From NCBI GenBank assembly GCA_964565775.1, contig CAZMGB010000010.1, positions 1 through 64,000 of the forward strand: a DNA stretch of 64,000 nucleotides. Direction: 5' to 3'. The stretch's first letter is position 1, and every line of letters begins with the position of its first letter. The notes below the pieces were generated by a model that saw only the letters and a program-made list of their open reading frames with translations, made no database searches and was not told the DNA's origin. Made by a program: the position numbers and the translations under genes. Source of the stretch: CAZMGB01 sp964565775. GTDB taxonomy: Bacteria > Chloroflexota > Dehalococcoidia > DSTF01 > JALHUB01. Shown here in pieces: positions 51,078 through 59,357 of this stretch.

Positions 51078-51710
51078 CTATTTCGCGTCCTTCGCCTTCG
51101 TCCCGCTCGCAATGTACACGAGCCCACCCATATGATCGCTGCGCGAAACATCTTCGAGAAGGCCGGGTAGCTCCTCCCACGGTCGGCGACCCAGGTCCAC
51201 GCCACCAAACCAGCCCGCGAAGGCCACCGTGGGCGTCACCACCCGGGCCCACAGCGCCGAGCCGCGCTTGGGCTCAAGAAGTACCAGCCGGCCGCGCGGC
51301 TTGAGGACGCGCACTGCCTCCGCTATCGCCCGCCGATAGTCCGGTATGATCACCATGCCGTAGGAGCAGAGAACCGCGTCGCAAGAGCCGTTGGCGAGGG
51401 GCAGGCTGGCGGCGTCGCCCTCCACCAGGGCCACGCCCTCCCAGTCGTGGCGAGCGAGCCTCCTTCGCGCCCGTTCGAGCATGGCCCGTGTGAGGTCCAC
51501 GCCGACGATCCTGCCCTCGGCACCGATGCGCTTGAGGAGGTAAGGGAAGTTGAGACCCGTGCCGCAGGCGAGGTCGAGGACTGTATCCCCTGGGCGTAGG
51601 CGCAGGGCTCTTGCGGCGGCTCCCCGCCAGCGCAAGAACAGACCAACGCGAAGGTCGTAGATGCCGGCCCAGCGCGTCCATAGCTGTCGTATCCTCTGTA
51701 GTTCTGCCAC
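51078..51710 (-). CDS. Class I SAM-dependent methyltransferase
   Basis: This 210-residue methyltransferase has motif I VLDLACGTGLNFPYLLKRI, GVDLTRAMLERARRRL with the acidic residue contacting SAM ribose, EGDAASLPLANGSCDAVLCSYGMVII (motifs II-III of the UbiE type) and VRVLKPRGRLVLLEPK. The GTG start is preceded by a GGGAGAGGAAGAGG stretch. It is the only minus-strand gene between 29 and 64 kb, which suggests insertion into or independent regulation from the surrounding run. UbiE-like overall, so quinone or small-lipid methylation is possible. Confidence 0.88.
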   Translation of the reverse strand: MAELQRIRQLWTRWAGIYDLRVGLFLRWRGAAARALRLRPGDTVLDLACGTGLNFPYLLKRIGAEGRIVGVDLTRAMLERARRRLARHDWEGVALVEGDAASLPLANGSCDAVLCSYGMVIIPDYRRAIAEAVRVLKPRGRLVLLEPKRGSALWARVVTPTVAFAGWFGGVDLGRRPWEELPGLLEDVSRSDHMGGLVYIASGTKAKDAK

Positions 51711-51907
51711 GCCTCTTCCTCTCCCGCTGCCGCAGGGGACCCTCGACAGCAGCATCATACTGCCAAATCGAGTGCACTTCGTAAAGCGCCGGAGCTACTG
51801 ACGAGGGCCCAGGCCGCTGCGACGACTTCCTTGCCAGCGTCCGCCTCTCACGATAGGATGAGGCCATCATGTCCGCCAGACACAGGAGCAAGAAGGAGGG
51901 TCAAACG

Positions 51908-52324
51908 ATGGATGAGGCATCCCGCCAGATCTGCAAGCAGGTCATCAGCATTACTGACGAGGACATAGAGAGGCTGTCGCCCGGCATGGCGAAGCTCCTC
52001 TCCGACCTTCCAGACAAGATGAAGTGGAGGGTCATTGCAGAAGTCACGGAGTCCAGGTACTGCTTCGCGGGGCTCAAGCCGGGCGACAAGTTCGTCATCA
52101 ACTTCCCGGTGCTCAACGTCAGCGAGAGCACGGCCGCGCCCTGCATAGAGGCTATCACCCCGGTGACCAACCACATCCGGGCCATGATTGACCGTGTGGC
52201 CGAGGGCGGCGATCCCAACGCGTCGATCTTCGCCACCCAGGAGGTGTCATGCATGGACGTGGGTATAGAGCACGGTGGCTTGGGGAGGGTCATGTTCAAG
52301 GTCTACGCGGAGAAAGCCGGTTGA
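51908..52324 (+). CDS. TIGR04076-like small protein
   Basis: This 138-residue protein ends SCMDVGIEHGGLGRVMFKVY, and the middle has YCFAGLKPGDKFVINFP and APCIEAITPVTNHI. This Cys-containing layout is that of the uncharacterised TIGR04076 group. The ATG has AAGGAGG nine bases upstream, a strong signal. No catalytic assignment is known to me. It stands next to radical enzymes, so a role as a small partner protein is conceivable. Confidence 0.55.
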   Translation: MDEASRQICKQVISITDEDIERLSPGMAKLLSDLPDKMKWRVIAEVTESRYCFAGLKPGDKFVINFPVLNVSESTAAPCIEAITPVTNHIRAMIDRVAEGGDPNASIFATQEVSCMDVGIEHGGLGRVMFKVYAEKAG

Positions 52325-52457
52325 GCCTCCAGGGCCGCAGCCGTCCGAAGCTGGATCGCAGCACGAACTGTTGGCCGGCTACGCAGGGCTGTGAGGCGGC
52401 AAGACCCCAGCCGCATCTGGAGCGTCGGACTCGCCTGCCGCGGTGGAGCTGCGGATC

Positions 52458-53792
52458 ATGAAGGTGTTGATGATCTACACCAACACGTACCGCGAGTTTG
52501 CTCCCGCGCCCCTCGGCGCCTCACTGGTCGCCTCGCGACTGCGCCGAGACGGACACGAGGTACGATTTCTCGACCTGATGTTTGCGAGATCGCCAGCCAT
52601 TGAGGCGGCGCGGTCAGCCCTGGAGTTCAAGCCTCACCTCGTCTGCTACTCCATCCGCAACGTCGACAACCAGTCGCCGGCGCCCTTCTTCGACCCGTTG
52701 CCCACCATCCAGTCGATCGTTTCCGCCGTCCGCACCGCCTGGCCAACGCTCTCGCTCATCGGTGGCACGGCCTTCACGACGTTCCCGGACCGGTTCCTAG
52801 AAGCGCTGGACGTCGACTACGGCATCGCGGGCGACGATCTAGAGCCCATTTCCGGCTTCGTCGCCTCGCTCGCGGCGGGCCGGCCCGACCACAGCATCCC
52901 AGGCCTGGTCTATCGCGCCGACGGCGGGATCCACTGCAATCCCTCCACGATCCGTGGCTACGCCGACACCGTCTTTGACAACTGGGACCTGCTCGACTTG
53001 CGCTCGTACCAGCGCTCGTTGAGCACCCTCGTGGACTGCGGCCTGGTGGTCCGGACGGGGTGTCCGTTCGATTGCGTCTACTGCGACTACTACCGCACCT
53101 TCGGCCGAAGCTGGGTGCTGCGCGACCCGCGCCAGGTGGCGGAGGAGGCGCTGGCGCTGCAATACAGTGGCGCGCGATCGGTGATCTTTGCCGACGCCGG
53201 CTTCAACCGACCGCTCAAGCACGCCAAAGAGGTGTTGAACGCGCTGATCGCCGCCAATGTGCGCCTGAAGCTGAGCGCCATCTTCGAGCCGGGCGAGATC
53301 GACCGAGAATTCGCACGCCTTCTCCGCCAAGCCGGCGGCTATGGCGTGCTACTGTACGCGGGCAGCCTCTCTGACAATGTCCTCGCGGCGACGCGCAGGC
53401 CCTTTCAGGTCGACGACGTCATGCGGGGGGCACACCTCCTCCGCGAAGTCGGCGTCCATAGCCTGCTCTACCTGACCTTTGGCGGACCGGGAGAAACGCC
53501 CGCGACCGTCGAGGAGACATTCCGGGTGGCTTCAATGCTCCGTCCCGTGCGCGTCCTGGTGGGCCGCGGCTACCGGGTCGAGCCCAACACTGAACTGCAG
53601 GCCATCGCCATCGCTGAGGGAGTCATCGCGCCGGACAATGACTGCTTCAAGGCCACGTTCTACCATTCGCCGGCGACGCCACCGGAGCTGCTGGATGTTC
53701 GTCTCAAGCGGTACGAGGCCGAACATCGGTGGGACAGTCTGCGCTCGATGGCTCTCCTCGCCGGGTTGCTGTGGGACAAGCTTCGGCCGTGA
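52458..53792 (+). CDS. B12-binding-type radical SAM protein
   Basis: This 444-residue protein starts with a Rossmann-like N-terminal domain of the cobalamin-binding type (MKVLMIYTNTYREFAPAPLGASLVASRLRRDGHEVRFLDLMF; later LSLIGGTAFTTFPDRFLEALDVDYGIAGD). The radical SAM domain follows: VVRTGCPFDCVYCDYY (Cys-x3-Cys-x2-Cys). The DxHxxG cobalamin His motif is not visible, as is usual for this group. Such enzymes methylate unactivated carbons or do other radical chemistry. The ATG with GGAG about 9 bases upstream was chosen over a GTG at 52443. Confidence 0.88.
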   Translation: MKVLMIYTNTYREFAPAPLGASLVASRLRRDGHEVRFLDLMFARSPAIEAARSALEFKPHLVCYSIRNVDNQSPAPFFDPLPTIQSIVSAVRTAWPTLSLIGGTAFTTFPDRFLEALDVDYGIAGDDLEPISGFVASLAAGRPDHSIPGLVYRADGGIHCNPSTIRGYADTVFDNWDLLDLRSYQRSLSTLVDCGLVVRTGCPFDCVYCDYYRTFGRSWVLRDPRQVAEEALALQYSGARSVIFADAGFNRPLKHAKEVLNALIAANVRLKLSAIFEPGEIDREFARLLRQAGGYGVLLYAGSLSDNVLAATRRPFQVDDVMRGAHLLREVGVHSLLYLTFGGPGETPATVEETFRVASMLRPVRVLVGRGYRVEPNTELQAIAIAEGVIAPDNDCFKATFYHSPATPPELLDVRLKRYEAEHRWDSLRSMALLAGLLWDKLRP

Positions 53793-53941
53793 GCATCGGG
53801 GGCGGCCGCGCAGTCTGGACGGTGGCATCTCGACTTGCCAGGAGACGGACGCGATGCTGGCACCCCACGGCCGTCAGAGTGCTCCGAGAACCGCGCACTT
53901 CGGGAGCGCGGATGACGGAGGCGCCTACGGAAGGAGCGATG

Positions 53942-55087
53942 ATGCTTAGACGCGTAGCTGCCGCTTCGACGTGCCTGGGTTTGGCGGTCGGCCAACTGCT
54001 CCTCTACTGGCTTTCCAGGCCAAACAGGGCTTCCGTCGACCCAGGTCTCGACATGGAAAGCTGGGACATCGTCGCCGATGGCAACCACAATTCCAATACC
54101 GACCTGATCCATTGGAAGAACTCCTTCTACCTCGCGTATCAGACGTCCCCATATCACTTCGGCAGCGAGCAGAGCAGGCTGATCGTGCGCAGATCGGGTG
54201 ATGCCCGCCGCTGGCAGAAGGTAGCCGAATTCGACGTACCGCGAGAAGAGTTGAGAGATCCCAAATTCGCGGCGGTCGGAAGCAGACTCTTCTTGTACGC
54301 ACTGAGGAATGTGCACTGGACCGCCGAACCCTACAGCACCGCCTTCGCATTCAGCGAGGACGGGAGTTCCTGGGGCCCGCTCGCCGATGCTCAACCCGAG
54401 GGCTGGCTGTTCTGGCGCCCGAAGAGCTACGACTCCACCACCTGGTACGTACCCGCCTACTGGCATGGCCACGGAAGATCGATCCTGTTGAAATCGGACG
54501 ACGGAATGAGCTGGGTCACCGTCTCTCAGATCTATGAAGGTGAGAGGAATGACGAGACAGCCATAGAGTTCCTGGCAGACGGGAGGATGATCGCCACGTC
54601 ACGGCTAGAGGGCAGCGGAAGCATATTCGGAGACGGGCAAGCCTCAACTCTGATCGCCCTGGCGGCACCGCCGTACGACAACTGGACCTACAACAAGAGT
54701 CGAGTCACGAGACTGGATGGGCCTCGCCTCTTCTCTCACGATGGCAGGGTGTTCGCGGTGGGCCGGTATCAGTCCGGCCGGGCCGCTCTTGTCTCAGAGC
54801 AGGGAAGCATCTTCAGCAGGAAACGCACGTCCCTGTTTCTCCTGGAAGCGGACCGACTGACACGGCTGTCGGACCTGCCCAGCGCCGGGGATACCTCATA
54901 CGCCGGCGCAGTGATCCTGGGGGACATGGTGTACGTCTGCTACTACACGAGTCCGATCGACAGAGACTATCCATGGATAATGGGTATGCTCGCGCCCAGC
55001 AACATCAGGATGACAAGAATATCGCTTCCGAGCCTGGTGGCCTTCGCTGGGGATCTGGCTGGGCCGGCGCAAGGAGTCGCCGCATAG
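53942..55087 (+). CDS. Membrane-anchored beta-propeller (sialidase-like) protein
   Basis: This 381-residue protein starts MLRRVAAASTCLGLAVGQLLLYW, a signal-anchor helix, with AAGGAG five bases before the ATG. The rest is repeats of propeller blades with Asp-box-like SEDGSSWGPL, SDDGMSWVTV and RSGDARRWQKV, as in exo-alpha-sialidase folds, plus many aromatic residues (WLFWRPKSYDSTTWYVPAYW). It likely faces outside the cytoplasm and may bind or cleave carbohydrate; the catalytic Arg triad cannot be assigned by eye. Confidence 0.75.
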   Translation: MLRRVAAASTCLGLAVGQLLLYWLSRPNRASVDPGLDMESWDIVADGNHNSNTDLIHWKNSFYLAYQTSPYHFGSEQSRLIVRRSGDARRWQKVAEFDVPREELRDPKFAAVGSRLFLYALRNVHWTAEPYSTAFAFSEDGSSWGPLADAQPEGWLFWRPKSYDSTTWYVPAYWHGHGRSILLKSDDGMSWVTVSQIYEGERNDETAIEFLADGRMIATSRLEGSGSIFGDGQASTLIALAAPPYDNWTYNKSRVTRLDGPRLFSHDGRVFAVGRYQSGRAALVSEQGSIFSRKRTSLFLLEADRLTRLSDLPSAGDTSYAGAVILGDMVYVCYYTSPIDRDYPWIMGMLAPSNIRMTRISLPSLVAFAGDLAGPAQGVAA

Positions 55088-55359
55088 ACACTGCGTCGCG
55101 GGCTCGCTCTCGATAGCCTCCTGCCGGACACCACATGCCTTCAGGGGTCTTGCGATGGGAGCTTGTGAGTCTGGATAGCTTGTGTAACATGAGTACGAGT
55201 AAACGGCAGCTTGACACGCGATGAGACGGGTGGGATATTGGCATCTAACAGGCTCACCACCGCACAGCTACACTGCCTCAACAGAGAAGGCTGCTTCATG
55301 CTCGATGGGCGACGCCAGCGGGCAGTGCTAGCGTGTTGCCAGCCGGAGGATAGGGAGTC

Positions 55360-56325
55360 ATGCGAGGGTACATAATCGGACGCCTCGCCCTGAACGTGCC
55401 CGTCATCCTCTTTGTGGTGACCCTTGTCTTCCTGGCCTCCCACGCCATGCCCGACTACGCCACGAGGCGGGTCGCCGCTGGCCTGACAGGGGGCGGCTCC
55501 CTGGAGCAGGCGAAGGAGCAGATACGGCACGACCTCGGCCTCGACAGGCCCCTGTGGAAGCAGTACGGCACCTACATGGCCGACATCGTTCGGGGAGACC
55601 TCGGCGACTCGCTGCTGACCAACAGGCCCGTGGCCACCGAACTCAAGGATAGGCTGCCCCCATCCATCGAACTGGGCATACTCCAATTCCTGGTCGCGGC
55701 TATAATAAGCATCCCCATCGGCGTCATCTCGGCGATCCGTCAGGATACGTGGATGGACTACGTCCTGCGCTTCGTCGCCATCCTGGGCCTTTCCATCCCG
55801 TCTTTCTATTTGGCCATTCTCCTCCTGGTAGCCACCGTCAAGGGTCTCGGCTGGACGCCGCCCCTGACCATCGGTGCCTACCGCGGATTCTTCGATGATC
55901 CCGTGCGGAATCTACAGATGATGGTCCTTCCCGCCAGCGCCGGCGGCGTCGCCCTGGGGGCCAGTGTCATGCGCCTCCTGCGGTCGCAGATGCTGGAGGT
56001 GCTACGAGAGGACTACGTGCGCACCGCCTGGGCCAAGGGCCTGAGGGAGCGAACTATCGTCATCAGACACGCGCTCAAGAACGCCCTCATCCCCGTCATC
56101 ACGCTGCTCGGCCTGGTCGTGGGCACGCTCTTCAGCGGCGAGGTGGTTCTGGAGACGATCTTCTCCATTCCCGGGATGGGATTGTTCCTGGTCACCTCTG
56201 TCAAACAGAACGATTTCCCTGTTGCCCAGGGCATCGTCCTCGTGATCGCGGTGGCCCTGGTGTTCACCAACCTGACCGTTGACCTGGCGTATGCGTGGCT
56301 AGACCCGCGCATCCGCTATGAGTAG
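55360..56325 (+). CDS. ABC transporter permease, DppB type
   Basis: This 321-residue membrane permease of peptide/nickel importers has six hydrophobic segments. An N-terminal helix (IIGRLALNVPVILFVVTLVFLA) precedes a periplasmic loop with LGLDRPLWKQYGTYMADIVRGDLGDSL. The coupling (EAA) loop reads LREDYVRTAWAKGLRERTIVIRHALKNALIPVI. The ATG follows GGAGG/GGGAG. It works with the DppC-type permease and the two binding proteins that follow. Confidence 0.94.
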   Translation: MRGYIIGRLALNVPVILFVVTLVFLASHAMPDYATRRVAAGLTGGGSLEQAKEQIRHDLGLDRPLWKQYGTYMADIVRGDLGDSLLTNRPVATELKDRLPPSIELGILQFLVAAIISIPIGVISAIRQDTWMDYVLRFVAILGLSIPSFYLAILLLVATVKGLGWTPPLTIGAYRGFFDDPVRNLQMMVLPASAGGVALGASVMRLLRSQMLEVLREDYVRTAWAKGLRERTIVIRHALKNALIPVITLLGLVVGTLFSGEVVLETIFSIPGMGLFLVTSVKQNDFPVAQGIVLVIAVALVFTNLTVDLAYAWLDPRIRYE

Positions 56326-56392
56326 ACTTGGGAAGGCCGCAGCAGCGTGCCCAACCTAGGCGGGACGACTGCTCGCTTTTCGGAGGCGTTCG

Positions 56393-57367
56393 GTGGCTAG
56401 TGAAAGCGGAGAGCTGGAGACGGGCGTTCTCGTGCCGGAGCGCGAGTTCGTCCTGCCCCAACGCCGAAGCCCCCTTGCGACCGTCCTCCGGTTTATCGTG
56501 CGCAAGCCTCTGGGCACTTTTGGCTTTGCGCTCATCTTCCTGATCGGGTTCATGGCCGCTGCCGAACCGTTGATAGCTCGTTACGATGGCCTGCGTACCT
56601 TCGAGATTGCGAACCCTAACTACGACCCGGCATCCTTTGACCCGGCCGCCCTCAGCCCGACGAAGGTCAACACGCAGGGTCCTCCCAGCTGGACGAACTG
56701 GTTCGGCACCGACCACCAGGGCCACGACACCTACGCCCGCATCGTCCGTGGTGCGCGACGCAGCCTGGGAATCGGCCTCGGCTCGCTGGCCATCGGCACG
56801 GTGGCCGGGGTCCTCATCGCCCTCGTATCGGCCTACGTCAAAGGCGCATTCGATATGATCGTCCAGCGCTTCATGGACGGCTTCCAAGCCTTTCCGCCTC
56901 TGGTCTTCCTGATACTGCTGGTCACAGTGACGGAGCCCAGCGTCATGAGCCTAACCATCGGCCTGGGGATAGTCGCTACTCCCAGCGTGTCGCGAGTCGT
57001 GCGCAGCGTCGTTTTCCAGGTGCGCGAGATGCCCTACGTCGAAGCGGCCCGCGTCATCGGATGCCCCGACGTGCGGATCATGCTGCGGCACATACTCCCC
57101 AACGTGCTCGCCCCCATCATCGTCGTGTTCAGCATCGGCGTCGGAACCGTGATCCTGGCCGAGGCCATGCTCACGTTCCTGGGCCTGGGGCCGCCTGGCA
57201 TCTCCTGGGGCCAGATGCTGAACACCGGCCGCCTGTTCCTGCTCGACTCGCCATGGCAGGCCATCTTCGCCGGCCTCGCCATTACCGTGGCCGTGCTGGG
57301 GTTCAACCTCGCCGGTGATGCTCTGCGGGACGTCCTGGACCCCAGGCTGGGCCTTCATAGGGCGTGA
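56393..57367 (+). CDS. ABC transporter permease, DppC type
   Basis: The 324-residue partner permease has the DppC N-terminal helix, PPSWTNWFGTDHQGHDTYARIVRGARRSLGIGLGSL, and the coupling loop MPYVEAARVIGCPDVRIMLRHILPNVLAPIIV. The GTG start has GGAGG six bases upstream. The C-terminus FNLAGDALRDVLDPRLG is typical. No DppD/DppF ATPase genes follow, so ATPases must come from elsewhere in the genome. Confidence 0.94.
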   Translation: MASESGELETGVLVPEREFVLPQRRSPLATVLRFIVRKPLGTFGFALIFLIGFMAAAEPLIARYDGLRTFEIANPNYDPASFDPAALSPTKVNTQGPPSWTNWFGTDHQGHDTYARIVRGARRSLGIGLGSLAIGTVAGVLIALVSAYVKGAFDMIVQRFMDGFQAFPPLVFLILLVTVTEPSVMSLTIGLGIVATPSVSRVVRSVVFQVREMPYVEAARVIGCPDVRIMLRHILPNVLAPIIVVFSIGVGTVILAEAMLTFLGLGPPGISWGQMLNTGRLFLLDSPWQAIFAGLAITVAVLGFNLAGDALRDVLDPRLGLHRA

Positions 57368-57473
57368 CGAAAGGAAGCGCCTTTCGCCATCTCCGAACCG
57401 AGGGGCACGGTCCAGAGTAGACTCGGGACTCGATAGCCCAGATCAGAGAACTTCGGACCGGAGGAGGGCAATC

Positions 57474-59318
57474 ATGGACGGGCACAACTACTGGAAGCGT
57501 TTGGCCGGAAAGCGGCTCTCCCGGCGCAGACTGCTGGCCGGGGCCGCCGCGGCCGGCGCTGGCCTGGCCGCCGTGCCCCTGGCATCCTGCGGCGGGGGAG
57601 AGGAAGAGGCCAAGCCACCGCCCGGGGCTTCACCCTCGCCTGAAGCCGGTCGCCTCGAGCCGGTCACAACGCGAGGGGGCACGTGGCGGTTCTACTCCTG
57701 GGAGCTGATAACCCTGGACACCCTCGACCCTCACCAGACCCAGTTCGGGCCCATCTTCGACGTCCAGGCCACCGTCTTCAGCAAGGTGCTCCAGTATGCC
57801 GACGTCTATCAAGGTATCATCGAACCGGACCTGGCCCAGTCCATGCCCGAGCAGCCCGACGAGCTGACCTACATCATCAAGCTCTGGCCCAACATCACCT
57901 TCCACGACACGCCTCAGATCCGCACGAACCTGAAGGACATCGCACCCGACCTTCCCGGCCGCCAGCTCACGGCCGAAGACATCAAGTACTCCATCGAGCG
58001 ACAGCTCAACGAGAACAGCCCCAAGAGCGCCCTCTACTATCGCAAGAGCCAATGGGAGACCGTGGACAAGATCGAGGTCATCGACCCCCTGACGCTCCAG
58101 ATCACCACGAAGGGACCCACGGCTCCCTTCCTCCACTACCTGGCCGACACCAATGCCTTCATCATAGGGAAGGAGCTGGTCGACCCCAAGACGGACGAGA
58201 TGAACGCCGTCGAGCGGATGGTGGGCACGGGCCCCTTCATCTTGCTGGAGTTCACGTCTCTCCAGCTATCGAGGGCCGCCCGCAACCCCAACTGGTTCGC
58301 CAAGGACGTGAAGGCCGACCAGGGACTGCCCGACCGGCCCATCATCGACGGCTTCGTGGCGCAATGGATCCCCGCCGACATCACCGCCCGCGAGGTCGCT
58401 TTCCGCAGCAAGCAGGTCGATGGCTTCGCAGCCGATGACCCCAGGACGGTGAAACGGGTTGCGAGGGAGACGGGAGCGCCGGCAAGGTCCTACCTCGGCT
58501 GTGACTTGATAAACAGCCGCATCCTGGTCAACGACTCGCCGGCCGCCAAGACACCCTTCAAGGACGTACGCCTGCGTAAGGCCTTCCACCTGGCCGTCGA
58601 CCGCAATCAGATGAATCAGCAGATGATGGCCGGCGGCGGCTATGTCTGTGGACCCATACCCCAATCCATCCAGAGGTGGGCGTTCACGGCGGCGGAGCTG
58701 GCCACCAAGCCCGGCTACCGCTTCGGGACGCAGGAGCGCCAGGAAGACCTGAGCGAGGCGCGGAGCCTCTGGGACGCGGCCGGCGGAGACGCCGTGGGGC
58801 CCGTGACGATGGTCTATGCCGGTATCCCCGAGTACATACCCCTCTACTTCCCCCAGATGCAGGCCACCGTCAAGGAGGTCCTCGGGCTGGACTTGAAGGG
58901 AGAGCTGGACCCGACAGGCTACACCAGAATTGCCCAGGGCATTCTCGAGAAGAGCCTTGTCCTCGTCTTCGGCTACGACAACGGCTACAATGAGCTGGAC
59001 GACTACATATATCCCTACTTCCACAGCACGGGAGCGAAGAACTCCTTCAACCTCTCCGACCCACAGCTAGATCGAATGATCGAGGCGCAGCGGAGTGAGA
59101 TGGACTACGAAGCCCGGAAGAAGCTGGGCCTGGAGATCCAGCAGTATCTTCTCGACGAGACCATCGCCATGCCGATCTGGATCTCCGATGTCAACGATGT
59201 CCTTGACTGGAGCTACGTCAAGAACACGTACGACTCCCCCTGGTTCGGCAACTCCTTCCGCCGCGCCGACCAATGGCTCGATATGAACGACCCCAACTGG
59301 CAGGGCAGACCCGCCTGA
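57474..59318 (+). CDS. ABC substrate-binding lipoprotein (SBP_bac_5), tandem copy A
   Basis: This 614-residue exported binding protein has a Tat-type signal (RLSRRRLLAGAAAAGAGLAAVPLASC, lipobox LASC). The mature body has YIIKLWPNITFHDTPQIRTNL, LTAEDIKYSIERQLNENSPKSALYYRKS, RMVGTGPFILLEFTSLQLSRAARNPNWF and KDVRLRKAFHLAVDRNQMNQQ. The ATG follows GGAGGAGGG. It is very similar to the next gene along its whole length, a tandem duplication. Confidence 0.93.
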   Translation: MDGHNYWKRLAGKRLSRRRLLAGAAAAGAGLAAVPLASCGGGEEEAKPPPGASPSPEAGRLEPVTTRGGTWRFYSWELITLDTLDPHQTQFGPIFDVQATVFSKVLQYADVYQGIIEPDLAQSMPEQPDELTYIIKLWPNITFHDTPQIRTNLKDIAPDLPGRQLTAEDIKYSIERQLNENSPKSALYYRKSQWETVDKIEVIDPLTLQITTKGPTAPFLHYLADTNAFIIGKELVDPKTDEMNAVERMVGTGPFILLEFTSLQLSRAARNPNWFAKDVKADQGLPDRPIIDGFVAQWIPADITAREVAFRSKQVDGFAADDPRTVKRVARETGAPARSYLGCDLINSRILVNDSPAAKTPFKDVRLRKAFHLAVDRNQMNQQMMAGGGYVCGPIPQSIQRWAFTAAELATKPGYRFGTQERQEDLSEARSLWDAAGGDAVGPVTMVYAGIPEYIPLYFPQMQATVKEVLGLDLKGELDPTGYTRIAQGILEKSLVLVFGYDNGYNELDDYIYPYFHSTGAKNSFNLSDPQLDRMIEAQRSEMDYEARKKLGLEIQQYLLDETIAMPIWISDVNDVLDWSYVKNTYDSPWFGNSFRRADQWLDMNDPNWQGRPA

Positions 59319-59357
59319 CGGCCCAAGACCGGCAGGCCCGTACACAGGGAGGAAGCA

